A stretch of DNA of 64,000 bases. Origin: Andreprevotia lacus DSM 23236. GTDB lineage: Bacteria > Pseudomonadota > Gammaproteobacteria > Burkholderiales > Chitinibacteraceae. The notes under the pieces were generated by a model. It was not told the origin of the DNA. It did not search any database and was given only the letters and a program-made list of their open reading frames with translations. A program made the translations under genes and the position numbers. Where the stretch lies: the NCBI RefSeq assembly GCF_900176275.1, contig NZ_FWXD01000003.1, positions 167,878 through 231,877 on the forward strand, read 5' to 3'. Of this stretch, positions 1-10,474 are shown in pieces (the stretch's first letter is position 1; every line of letters starts with the position of its first letter).

Positions 1-2112
1 GCGCACTGCCACTGGCAGGTCTGCCGCCATCTGTTGCACGCCGGTTTCGGCATCAATCATCCAGTCGCTGCCAAAGACCACGTAATCATCGGTAAGCCCG
101 CCGCCCGGGGCGGTCTCGCGCCCTTGCACGATCAGGTCTGCCCAGTCGATCCAGCCATCCCAGCCGACGCGTCTTGCCACCGTCAGCGCATGGTTGGCAA
201 ACCGGACGCGGAAGATGTCGAGAATGTCCGTACCTGCCGCGCCGGGCTGTACTGCTGCCTGCATCGCACGCATGCCGGTATCCGCCGCAGGCTGGTACTG
301 CTGTGCACGCAAGCGCAAACCTGCAGCAAAGTTCAACGCCCATGCAATGACGGCCCGCTCTGGCTGTGCAATCAGTCGCCCCGCCATGGCACTGTCAAAA
401 GCAAAGGCACGGTGGCCGGCACGGTTGCCAGGCAAGGCATCAATGAGCCGGTCCGCCGTGCGCCGCTCCACCAGGCTGAGCATGCTGCGGTCCAGATTGC
501 GTACCGCTGTATTTCGCGTAGCCTCGAAGGTAGCCGGGTCCGGCAATACCCCCGTGGCCGGCCGGTCCAGCAGCGCGTGCAGGAAGACGGCCAACTGGTC
601 GCGGTAGCCCGGCAATGTCGTGTCTATTCCGGCCAGCAGTGCACGGGCTGGTTGGTCGCCCCCAGCCAGTGCGCTTCCGTCGCCCAGGCTGGTTTCCATC
701 GCATCGGCGCTCTCCCAGAACGCAACTGCAAAGTGCGCCATATCCCGCAGTGCCGGCAACACGTCTTCGAACCAGATGCGCTCGGCCTCGACACTGGAGC
801 CGGCGCCGACTGCGGGAGGGCCGCGCCGGCTGGCAGCAGCATGGGCCATCAACTGGCGGGTGCAGTCCTGTTCAAGCTGGACAGCCACCGCGCGCTTGAT
901 CCGCGCGCGCGATGCGGTTGCCGACTGCGGCAATCGCATCACGTTTTCCTGTGCCTGCTGCAGCAAAGTGCGGCGGCTGCTTTCGATCACCGCGGCCACA
1001 TGCACCGTGACATAGTGCAGCTCGTCTGGCCCGATGGTGCCTGCGTGGCGCCGCAGCAATTCGGCGCTGGCCGTATTCACCAGATCTCCCGCAGCAACCT
1101 CCTGATTGCTGAACACAGCAGACGGCCCGATCAGTCCGACCAGGGTACGGTCGAGCATGAAGCGCGGATTACCCAGACCAAACCAGCTGTCGGCATACCA
1201 GTGGGCGTACAGTCGTTGCTTGAGGTCATCGAAGCGGCCGCCGCGATCCTCGACATACCGTGCGTAAGTGGCGCCGGAGAAAAAAGTCGTCTGCAGATCG
1301 GTACGAAGCTGCAGCAGCGCCGCAGCAGCGGCGACATGACCCTGCTGCTTCAGTCCGTCATAGAGCGCGGAAGCCACCAGTACATTCAACGTTGCCGGCG
1401 AGCCAGGCAGCTCCGGATCAACGCTCTGCGCGTTGACATGGCCCGCACGGGCCGACCAATAGGCCGCCGCAGTCGCTGGTGCGCTTTGCGCCAACAGGCG
1501 CTCCAGCAGCAAGCGCTCCTCGCTGCCGGCCGTGGCAGCATCGCGGTAGAGCGTCAGGGTATCAACCAGTGCGGGCACCGGATCAGTCGAAGACAAGGGG
1601 CTAGCCCACTCGCACTGCACATTGCCGCCGCCCCATACCGCCGTCGCGCTCAAATGCCCTGCAGCATCCATCCGCCCCGTCTGCTGCAGCGCGTGGGCCG
1701 TTTCATGGCCGAGCAAGGCCAGACCATCAGCCAGGTCGGGACGATAGGCCCCCGCAGCAAAATACAGGCTCGGCCCGCTGGCAAAGGCACGCACGCCAAG
1801 CGCCGCGGTGGCTGACCATGCCGCGGCATCACGATGGATGCGCAACACATTCAAGCCCGCACCGAATGCCTGCTCAAGCCGCAAGCGCAATGCAAGCGGC
1901 AGTGGCTCGCCACGGCTGCCGGGCTGGCGAAAACCGGCGGCACTGGCCGGCGTCAGCCCTCGCGCCAACCCCAGCTCACCCCGGGCAATGCCCTGTGCCG
2001 CCCTGTCTGCCTGCCGCTCATGCGCATCACCCCGTGCGCCGCGCGACACTGATGGAGCCTTGCGCTGCACGCCACCGACCTTGTGTGACCGTGTCGCTGC
2101 TGGCCCGGCCAT
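1..2112 (-). CDS. DUF4157 (eCIS core) zincin-like protein, partial
   Basis: The reading frame stays open from an ATG at 2112 to the left edge, so at least 704 residues are present and the C-terminus is missing. Residues about 68-144 match the DUF4157 pattern: GEPLP, an RIHRD motif near 91-95, then HETAH at 136-140, a zinc-metallopeptidase-type HExxH. DUF4157 proteins are typical of eCIS loci and are often cargo or effector-like proteins; that role is family knowledge, not shown here. The long remainder is Ala-rich, probably helical, and not recognised. The ATG overlaps the stop of the AAA+ gene (TGATG), which suggests translational coupling and makes it the next gene of the eCIS operon. Whether it is a protease, a structural factor or a toxin carrier cannot be told from this portion. 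Confidence 0.85.
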   Translation of the reverse strand, partial: MAGPAATRSHKVGGVQRKAPSVSRGARGDAHERQADRAAQGIARGELGLARGLTPASAAGFRQPGSRGEPLPLALRLRLEQAFGAGLNVLRIHRDAAAWSATAALGVRAFASGPSLYFAAGAYRPDLADGLALLGHETAHALQQTGRMDAAGHLSATAVWGGGNVQCEWASPLSSTDPVPALVDTLTLYRDAATAGSEERLLLERLLAQSAPATAAAYWSARAGHVNAQSVDPELPGSPATLNVLVASALYDGLKQQGHVAAAAALLQLRTDLQTTFFSGATYARYVEDRGGRFDDLKQRLYAHWYADSWFGLGNPRFMLDRTLVGLIGPSAVFSNQEVAAGDLVNTASAELLRRHAGTIGPDELHYVTVHVAAVIESSRRTLLQQAQENVMRLPQSATASRARIKRAVAVQLEQDCTRQLMAHAAASRRGPPAVGAGSSVEAERIWFEDVLPALRDMAHFAVAFWESADAMETSLGDGSALAGGDQPARALLAGIDTTLPGYRDQLAVFLHALLDRPATGVLPDPATFEATRNTAVRNLDRSMLSLVERRTADRLIDALPGNRAGHRAFAFDSAMAGRLIAQPERAVIAWALNFAAGLRLRAQQYQPAADTGMRAMQAAVQPGAAGTDILDIFRVRFANHALTVARRVGWDGWIDWADLIVQGRETAPGGGLTDDYVVFGSDWMIDAETGVQQMAADLPVAVR

Positions 2113-3980
2113 CAGGCAGCCCCCTCAAAGCTGGCCAGCTCGCGGGCAGACAGCCCATCACCATCCTTGGCCAACTCCCGGGCCAGGGTAGCAGCCAGCA
2201 GCGGCAGGTCCGGCTGCTGCCGTGCACGCCGCGCTGCAAATGCGGCGGACAGCGCGGCCCCCTTGATCTGTGCACCGGTCGCGGCCACACCTGCGAGCCG
2301 CTCCAGCGCCTGAGTGGCTAACAATCCATCGCCAAACAGCGTGCTCAATACGCGCTGCCAGATGGCAATGCGCGCGCTTGCATCCGGGCGTGGAAATTCA
2401 ATTACATGGCGAATGCGGCGCAGGAATGCCGGATCGATATTTGCCTTGAGATTGGTGGCCATCAGCACGATGCCGTCAAAACTTTCCAGCGCCACCATCA
2501 GATGGCTGATGTCCATATTGGCGTAGCGATCCTGCGCATCGCGTGTTTCCTCGACGCGCTTGCCATACAGCGCATCGGCTTCATCAAAGAACAGCACAGC
2601 GTGCCGGCAGGCCGGCGAGGACAAGATGCGCTGGAAGTGCTGCGCCGTTTCCCCCACCCATTTACTCAATACCGCCGAGACATCGATGCGCAACAGGTCC
2701 AGCCCCAGCTCGCACGCGATCACCTGTGCCGCCATGGTCTTGCCCGTGCCGGGGGGACCGGCAAACAGCGCGGTGAGCCCGCGTCCGTAGGGATAGAGTC
2801 GCTGCGTGGCCGCATCGGCCCAGAAACGGTTGCGCTCGGCGGCCTCAAAAGCCAACTCGCCCAAGCGTTCGCGCACGGTCTCGGGCAGCACCAGATCATC
2901 CCAGCCCAGCTCGCCATCGATATGCTGGGCCAACCCGCCCAGGTCATCGCGGGTCAGTACGCGCGCATGTCGTGCGGCCTCTGCCGCCGCCGCAGGCTGC
3001 ATGGCTGCCACCTGACGAATCTGTTGCTGGCTCAGTGCGTAGCGTGTAGCCAACTCGCCCAGCGGCGCAGCTGGCCAAGCCGCGGCCTGCGGCAAATGGT
3101 GCAGCCAGAGTTGATGGCGTGCTGCTGCATCGGGAGCCGGCAGCGATACCGGCAAACGCTGCAGCGCCGACGGAACCGGGGCAGTCGTACCAAGCGAGAA
3201 CTGCAAGGGAAATACACTTAGCCCGTGTTGCAGCACCAGTTTGAGCAAGTGAGCGCCTTCTGCAGCAGCAAACACCGGTGCAACCCGATCCAGAAAGGCC
3301 TGCCGCTGGATGCGTATGGCAAGCTCCTTATCTGGCGCGTGCCCTTGCGGCAACACGCACAGCGCCGGCAAACCCAGCTGACCGGCGACTGCTGCGGCGA
3401 AGTCCAGCCCTGCCTGACTGTCGTCGCCCAACACCTCCACCAGCCAGCGCTCACCCGCCGGCAGTTGTTGTGCAATGCGGCTGGCCGTCTCGGCCACCGG
3501 CCAATCGGGTAACGCCACCGATGAATCAATGATCTGCACGCACCCGATCAGGGCGCGATCCAGCTCTGGTGCACCATCCAGCCATGCCTGGATATGCGGA
3601 TCAAGCTGCAGTACGGCATTGCCGTCGCCGGTGTCGTGCTCGCTCACCAGCAGCCACAGCCGCAGCGGCGATTCGCTGGGCAGGCGCAGCCGCTCGGGGT
3701 GGCCGAAGGTGCGGCAAGCCACCAGCAGCGTGAGTTGCAAGGCCCACGGGTCGTGCTGCACCAGCTCGGCACGCAGTTGCGGCGCCAGGCTGGCCGTCCA
3801 CAGCATGGCAACGACATCACGCTCCAGCACATTCAAGCCAAAACACTCGGCCAGTGCGCTCAGGCGCCCGCCCTCTGGCGCCGGTGCATCGCTCTGGCGT
3901 GCCAGCACGGCGCTGACATAAGCCTGCCAGGCCAGCCGTTCGTCGAGCGCGATGGTTTGCGCCTCGTGCACCGCATTCAT
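2112..3980 (-). CDS. AAA+ ATPase of the eCIS cluster (Pvc15-like)
   Basis: A 622-residue protein whose N-terminal 370 residues are a variable region and whose C-terminal part is an AAA+ module: Walker A GPPGTGKT at 408-415, Walker B VLFFDEAD at 462-469, then ATN and an RRI segment consistent with sensor and arginine-finger regions. In eCIS loci such ATPases (Pvc15 type) are thought to load cargo or help assembly. The start at 3980 is chosen because its ATG overlaps the stop of the DUF4255 gene (ATGA). An in-frame ATG further upstream would lie inside that gene. It also overlaps the following DUF4157 gene by one base, so the three genes look translationally coupled. Confidence 0.93.
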   Translation of the reverse strand: MNAVHEAQTIALDERLAWQAYVSAVLARQSDAPAPEGGRLSALAECFGLNVLERDVVAMLWTASLAPQLRAELVQHDPWALQLTLLVACRTFGHPERLRLPSESPLRLWLLVSEHDTGDGNAVLQLDPHIQAWLDGAPELDRALIGCVQIIDSSVALPDWPVAETASRIAQQLPAGERWLVEVLGDDSQAGLDFAAAVAGQLGLPALCVLPQGHAPDKELAIRIQRQAFLDRVAPVFAAAEGAHLLKLVLQHGLSVFPLQFSLGTTAPVPSALQRLPVSLPAPDAAARHQLWLHHLPQAAAWPAAPLGELATRYALSQQQIRQVAAMQPAAAAEAARHARVLTRDDLGGLAQHIDGELGWDDLVLPETVRERLGELAFEAAERNRFWADAATQRLYPYGRGLTALFAGPPGTGKTMAAQVIACELGLDLLRIDVSAVLSKWVGETAQHFQRILSSPACRHAVLFFDEADALYGKRVEETRDAQDRYANMDISHLMVALESFDGIVLMATNLKANIDPAFLRRIRHVIEFPRPDASARIAIWQRVLSTLFGDGLLATQALERLAGVAATGAQIKGAALSAAFAARRARQQPDLPLLAATLARELAKDGDGLSARELASFEGAA

Positions 3981-5266
3981 GGCGCTACGCCCCAGTTCGG
4001 GCCGGATTCGGCGCCGCGCACAATTACGCGCAAGGGGACGAGACTGCCGGTGGTAATACCAGCCGGCAGTTTGAATTCGATGCGGTTGGGGCCGCTGCGT
4101 GGCCAGAACTGGCCGGCAGCGGGTGCGGCGGCAACGCGGGTGAGCTTGCTGGCGCCGGCATAGCATTGCAGATCGCTGCTGCCGAGCGCACTGGGGTCAA
4201 AGCCGTCGAGCATTAGCGTGCCCAGCCCGCCCCCACCAAAGCTGATCGCGCTGATGCGCGGTGCAATGGCCAGCGGCGCCGGGTTGGAGATGCTGTCGAA
4301 ATCGCGCTGGCTGCCATCGGGCAAGGTCACGCGATCCACGGTGCGCACCTGCACGCTATAGATGCCGGGCAGCAGCGCCTGCGCACTGGCCGTGGGCTGC
4401 GCGGTGGCCGTCAGCACCGTGCCGTTGCCGGCCAGACCCCATGCGGCATCAGCCACCACGGGCGCGGCAAAGTCAGCGTGGCCGATCAGCAACTGGCTCT
4501 GGCTGTTGCCCAGCTCGCTGCCCAGCACGCTGAATGGCTGACCATAGGCCACTTCAGCCGGCGCGATGTCGACCTCGTGCAGCGAGGGGTCGCCGGGGAT
4601 ATTGAACTGCACGGTATTGCGCGTGGTATCGATCACCGGCCGGCCGCGCGTTTGCGCATGCACGCCCAGGCCCAGCACACGGCCGGCGCGCGTCTGCAGT
4701 ACTTCCGGCTCCAGCAAGGCGGCGCTGATCTCGAAATAGGCCGCCATACGCATCGCCTGCGTGCCGGACTGCCAGTATTGCGATGACTCCTCCACTGCCA
4801 CTGGCCGCAGGCTGATGCGCAGGCGGTTGCCCTGCCCGCGCAGTGCCAGCGGCAGCGCCTGCACCATGCCGCCCAGGCCGAGGTCGATCATGGTGTTGTC
4901 GTCGATCACCGGATAATCGTGCAAGGTCTTGACCGCCAGCCCCATCACCAGCTGATCGGCATAGGCACGCTTGGCAGGCTGCGCCATATTGCTGCGCGGG
5001 CAGAGCACGTAGTTGAGCGTCAGCCCCATGGGCTTGTAGCGCTGCGGCGTGCCGTCGTTGGTTTCCCAATCCTGCCCCTTGGTATAGGCATCCTCGCGCA
5101 GGTGGTAGAGGTAAAAGCTCAGCGCGTAATCACCACTGACCGCATCGGGTGGTGCGGGCGATACCTCCAGCGTGGCCGAGGCTGGCCAGTCGGCAAACAG
5201 CGGCAAGCGCTGCTCCAGCAGGTTGACGACGGTCTTGGTGATCAGGCTCAGGTCCAGCAGTGCCAT
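3977..5266 (-). CDS. DUF4255 family eCIS protein (Pvc16-like tube cap)
   Basis: This encodes 429 residues starting MALLDLSLITKTVVNLLEQR, the typical opening of DUF4255 proteins. In Photorhabdus virulence cassettes the Pvc16 homologue terminates the tail tube. The DUF4255 domain fills about residues 1-190, including the SFYLYHLRED stretch. The C-terminal half is beta-rich with Ig/TIG-like character (PRISAISFGGGGLG). The ATG at 5266 is preceded by GAGGAAA on the minus strand. A longer in-frame start would run back through the upstream gene and is Arg/Pro-rich, so it was rejected. It overlaps the AAA+ gene by 4 bp and lies 7 bp after the Pro/Ala-rich gene. Confidence 0.92.
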   Translation of the reverse strand: MALLDLSLITKTVVNLLEQRLPLFADWPASATLEVSPAPPDAVSGDYALSFYLYHLREDAYTKGQDWETNDGTPQRYKPMGLTLNYVLCPRSNMAQPAKRAYADQLVMGLAVKTLHDYPVIDDNTMIDLGLGGMVQALPLALRGQGNRLRISLRPVAVEESSQYWQSGTQAMRMAAYFEISAALLEPEVLQTRAGRVLGLGVHAQTRGRPVIDTTRNTVQFNIPGDPSLHEVDIAPAEVAYGQPFSVLGSELGNSQSQLLIGHADFAAPVVADAAWGLAGNGTVLTATAQPTASAQALLPGIYSVQVRTVDRVTLPDGSQRDFDSISNPAPLAIAPRISAISFGGGGLGTLMLDGFDPSALGSSDLQCYAGASKLTRVAAAPAAGQFWPRSGPNRIEFKLPAGITTGSLVPLRVIVRGAESGPNWGVAP

Positions 5267-5273
5267 GGTTTCC

Positions 5274-6077
5274 TCACAACTGACCGATGCCGAAGCGATA
5301 GGTGGACGTAACAATGCTGCTGGCCGTCGGTGCGGCGGCAGCCAGTACGGTGATGACTTGCGGCGATGGCGCAACACGCCCCGGCACAGGGGTGGTGGCC
5401 GGGCTTGCCGCAGCAACGGCTGCCTGCGCGGCTGCAGCTGCCACAGCGGGGTCTGCCGCAGAGGCCGGTGCAGCCAGCGGGGCCGGTGCTTCGGGCGGCT
5501 GCAGCTGTACTTGGCCAACCGGCTGCAGCGGCTTGCTTGCGTTCACAACGGCTTGCGGTGCAACGGCCTGCGGCGAATCAGCTCTCGGCGACGCCGCTTC
5601 GGCGTGCACTGGCGAGATGGCCTCGGGCATCAAGGGCGCAGCGAACAATGGCGAACCCAGCGCGCGCATGAAGGCATCGGCCTGCCCCAGTGCAGACAGC
5701 GGCTCGTCTGCGGGCACCATTGGCATCGCCGCGGTCGGCGCAAGGTCGGCGGGCGGCGTGATTTGGGCTTGTGCAGTTACAGGTACAGCGAGTAGCGATG
5801 CCGGCTGCAGCGCGGGTGGTTCAGGCCGGGGATGTGCTGGCGCATCCAGCGCAGCCGGCTCCGGCCAGATGGGTGCATCTGCTGCCGGGGGCGACAGCGG
5901 ATCAATCTCGGCCGTGGATATCGACACCGCCGCGGCGGCCTGCGGCTGCACGAGGCGCGCAGCAGGCTCATCCAGCGGCCAGGGTGCTTCGTCGGCAAAC
6001 GGGTCGTGCAGCACACCACCCGAGGTGGCGGGCGCTTCGAGCAGCGCACGGCGCAGCAGGCGTTCGAGGTAGTTCAT
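5274..6077 (-). CDS. Pro/Ala-rich eCIS operon protein of unknown function
   Basis: A 267-residue protein with a short amphipathic N-terminus (MNYLERLLRRALLE), a long low-complexity middle rich in Pro, Ala, Glu and Gln, and a small C-terminal segment ending STYRFGIGQL. The ATG overlaps the stop of the preceding baseplate-like gene (ATGA) and DUF4255 follows 7 bp later, so it is an integral operon member. I do not recognise a domain. The layout of two conserved ends joined by a disordered linker suggests a tether or adaptor between particle components, but that is inference. Its composition also leaves the opposite strand open, which is a shadow. Confidence 0.75.
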   Translation of the reverse strand: MNYLERLLRRALLEAPATSGGVLHDPFADEAPWPLDEPAARLVQPQAAAAVSISTAEIDPLSPPAADAPIWPEPAALDAPAHPRPEPPALQPASLLAVPVTAQAQITPPADLAPTAAMPMVPADEPLSALGQADAFMRALGSPLFAAPLMPEAISPVHAEAASPRADSPQAVAPQAVVNASKPLQPVGQVQLQPPEAPAPLAAPASAADPAVAAAAAQAAVAAASPATTPVPGRVAPSPQVITVLAAAAPTASSIVTSTYRFGIGQL

Positions 6078-6832
6078 GCCCTGCCCCAGCGCAGATTCCC
6101 GCGCGATGCCAACTGCCTTGCCACAGCGTCGCCGGTTTCAATCAATGCGCGGCGCGTGCTGCGCGGCAGCGCCAGGATTTCGCGCAGCGACCAACCATAG
6201 CTGCCGGCCAGGCGGTGGATTTCGGACAGCAACAACGCGCGCTCGCCCAGCAAACGTTGCAGCAGGAACGATTGCAGGTCGAAATGCGCATCCTGCACCG
6301 CGCCGCATTCGCTGCACGGTGCAGTCAGCTCGACATCGATGATGGGGGCCTGTGCCTCCAGCTCGGCGCAGGCAGCCGCCATGCCGGCAGGCGACATGCC
6401 CAGCACGGCAGCCAGCGCGGCCACACCATCGCGCGCGCCATGCTCGGCGGCGGTCATTTCCTCTTCCGCCGTCGGGGCACGCCAGTTGCTGCCCTGCGCC
6501 GTACGCCCTGCCGCCAGATGCTGCTGCAGCTCGCGCAGCGAGAACGACAAGTCATACTTGCTGTGGCAAGCCGGGCAGCTCAAGGTGGAAACGATACGGT
6601 CCCCCCACAGCTGGCGGTACAGCGCGGCCAGCAGCGCATCGCGCTCCGTAGCCGGCATGCTGCCGGCACGCGGCGCGGCGCTGTGGTCGAGCAGGCGGTC
6701 GAGCAAGGCCACCGCTGCACGCGTGTCCACGCCCTCCACGGCCAGCTCGTCGCGCCCGCTCAGCTCGCGCAGTGCCAGACGGCGCACCGGGCTGGCGGGC
6801 GTGCTTTGCAGGATTACCGTTTCCGATCGCAT
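6074..6832 (-). CDS. T4-like baseplate/assembly protein with two Cys pairs
   Basis: This encodes 252 residues between the tube gene and the Pro/Ala-rich gene. It carries two CxxC pairs, CPAC at 86-89 and CSEC at 173-176, consistent with a split zinc-binding unit. The C-terminal stretch EIHRLAGSYGWSLREIL resembles segments in phage and eCIS tail-assembly or baseplate proteins. Position just after the tube gene fits a structural or assembly role. The start is an ATG 22 bp downstream of the tube stop, and the stop overlaps the next ATG. The family call rests on synteny plus this partial resemblance, so the exact role is uncertain. Confidence 0.72.
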   Translation of the reverse strand: MRSETVILQSTPASPVRRLALRELSGRDELAVEGVDTRAAVALLDRLLDHSAAPRAGSMPATERDALLAALYRQLWGDRIVSTLSCPACHSKYDLSFSLRELQQHLAAGRTAQGSNWRAPTAEEEMTAAEHGARDGVAALAAVLGMSPAGMAAACAELEAQAPIIDVELTAPCSECGAVQDAHFDLQSFLLQRLLGERALLLSEIHRLAGSYGWSLREILALPRSTRRALIETGDAVARQLASRGNLRWGRA

Positions 6833-6854
6833 GGTCTGCCCGATCCGCGCCGCC

Positions 6855-7355
6855 TCAGCTTTCTGCCGGCTCGTTCACGTCGACGTCACGCTCCCAGCCC
6901 TCGTTCTGCAGCACCATGTGCTCGATGGCGATGGCGTGGCCATTGGCGTCCAGCTCGGGCAGGGCCTGGTATTCGGACACCCAGCAGCGGTAGATCTTGT
7001 AGGCCAGCGCCACCTTGCCCTGCTCGTTCAACAGCTCGATGGTGATGTCCTTGCGGAAATTCTTCAGCGAGATCGCCGCATCGCCCTGCGTGCTGTAGAT
7101 CAGGTTGGCCCAGGCTTCGAACTCCGGGTCGTGGGTGAGGCCGCGCTCCAGCGTGATCGGCTCGAACTTCCACAGGCTGGGCGATACGCGCGAGCTGCTC
7201 GGATCGCCGCCCTCGCGGTGGGTGACGACCTCGGTCGAGCGCTTGAGCGCCGACACCTTGGACACGCCCGCCACATAGCGGCCGTCCCATTTCACCCGGA
7301 ATTTCATGTTCTTGTACGGATCGAAACGTTGCGTATTGACCGGAAATTGCGCCAT
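6855..7355 (-). CDS. eCIS tail tube protein (T4 gp19-like, Pvc1/Pvc5 type)
   Basis: A 166-residue protein matching the T4-like virus tail tube family: the N-terminal RFDPYKNMKFRVKWDG, the VSKVSALKRSTEVVTHREGG region, and GLTHDPEFEAWANLIYS are characteristic of eCIS inner-tube subunits. These stack as hexameric rings to form the rigid tube driven out by sheath contraction. It follows the sheath gene after 44 bp, the usual eCIS order. AAGGAAACC lies just upstream of the ATG on the minus strand. Only one tube gene is visible in the window; other eCIS loci often carry a second paralogue that may lie beyond the left edge. Confidence 0.95.
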   Translation of the reverse strand: MAQFPVNTQRFDPYKNMKFRVKWDGRYVAGVSKVSALKRSTEVVTHREGGDPSSSRVSPSLWKFEPITLERGLTHDPEFEAWANLIYSTQGDAAISLKNFRKDITIELLNEQGKVALAYKIYRCWVSEYQALPELDANGHAIAIEHMVLQNEGWERDVDVNEPAES

Positions 7356-7399
7356 TTTTTAGGTTTCCTTGTCGTTGGGTTGCGTCGGTGCGGTCACGA

Positions 7400-9808
<2,409 letters not shown>

Positions 9809-10123
9809 TCACATCTCCTCAGGTCTTGATAGGCTGGCTGAATCGTCCACATGCGGCCCTTCCGCCGGGATCAGCGCACCAGTTGCAGTCGTTCGCGCCG
9901 GGTCGGCCAGCGCATAGCGCACGCGGCCATCGACAGCGGTGGACGCCACCACCACGCGGCGGCTCTCCAGCCAGGCCAGCAATTCGGCCAGCGCATCGGT
10001 GCTGATGGCGACTTCCGGTATCCACCAGGCGCGCATGCCCTCGACCGTATCGGCCGCCTGCGGATGGGCCTGCCAGTAGCGGGCCAGCGCCTGTATGGCG
10101 AGCTGATGTCTGGTGTCGTCCAT
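9809..10123 (-). CDS. small conserved protein, first gene of the eCIS operon
   Basis: A 104-residue protein starting MDDTRHQLAIQALARYW, with a motif QAADTVEGMRAWWI and a predicted C-terminal winged-helix-like pattern (ALAELLAWLESRRVV then a VRYAL strand). Small proteins of this type occur at the head of eCIS operons; the function is not known to me. The ATG at 10123 is chosen over an upstream in-frame start at 10180 because a GAGGGCG site precedes it and because the longer version would overlap the candidate sigma-54 promoter. The stop touches the sheath ATG directly, which supports co-translation. Confidence 0.75.
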   Translation of the reverse strand: MDDTRHQLAIQALARYWQAHPQAADTVEGMRAWWIPEVAISTDALAELLAWLESRRVVVASTAVDGRVRYALADPARTTATGALIPAEGPHVDDSASLSRPEEM

Positions 10124-10158
10124 CTGCGCCCTCGTGAACGCGACTGCAGCTGACTTCA

Positions 10159-10174
10159 TGCAATTGCCATACCC
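10159..10174 (-). promoter_or_regulatory. candidate sigma-54 (-24/-12) promoter of the eCIS operon
   Basis: Read on the minus strand the sequence is GGGTATGGCAATTGCA. Against the sigma-54 consensus TGGCACGN4TTGCA it keeps the invariant GG and GC with 10-bp spacing, a perfect TTGCA at -12, and A and G at two further consensus positions. The -24 element is weaker (GGGTAT). Transcription would start near 10147, leaving a leader of about 25 nt before the ATG at 10123. The adjacent gene encodes a sigma-54 activator, which makes the match more credible. Confidence 0.55.
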
Positions 10175-10336
10175 GCACACCTACTGACGACAAACCCTTG
10201 AAGCTATGATTGTTTTTGAAAGCAATAAAAAAGCTGCGCGCATGAAAACATCCGGCATGTACACAGCCCGGCCGGCCGCAAAGCAAGCAGGCAGGCGTGC
10301 TGCGCCAGGTGGACACAATCAGCCATGCAGATGGAT

Positions 10337-10405
10337 GTTTTTGTCCTACCCTGCACGTGGCGCGGGCGGGCAGCGCAAGCCCACGATGGCCAGGACGACA
10401 AAAAC
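10337..10405. repeat. 9-bp inverted repeat upstream of the eCIS promoter
   Basis: GTTTTTGTC at 10337-10345 and its exact reverse complement GACAAAAAC at 10397-10405, centres 60 bp apart, sit about 165-245 bp upstream of the sigma-54-like promoter. That distance range is typical for activator-binding sites of sigma-54 regulators. The rest of 10175-10474 holds no convincing gene. Confidence 0.3.
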
Positions 10406-10474
10406 GACCCGGCAAGCCGTAACGCGGCGGCAAAAGGGAGATCAATGCTGGGGGAAATGCAGGCGAACGAGCGC

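Noticed and set aside
34..1815. 593-codon open frame on the plus strand
   Set aside because: It is antisense to the DUF4157 gene, shares its codon alignment, has no domain and is explained by high GC and lack of TCA/TTA codons.
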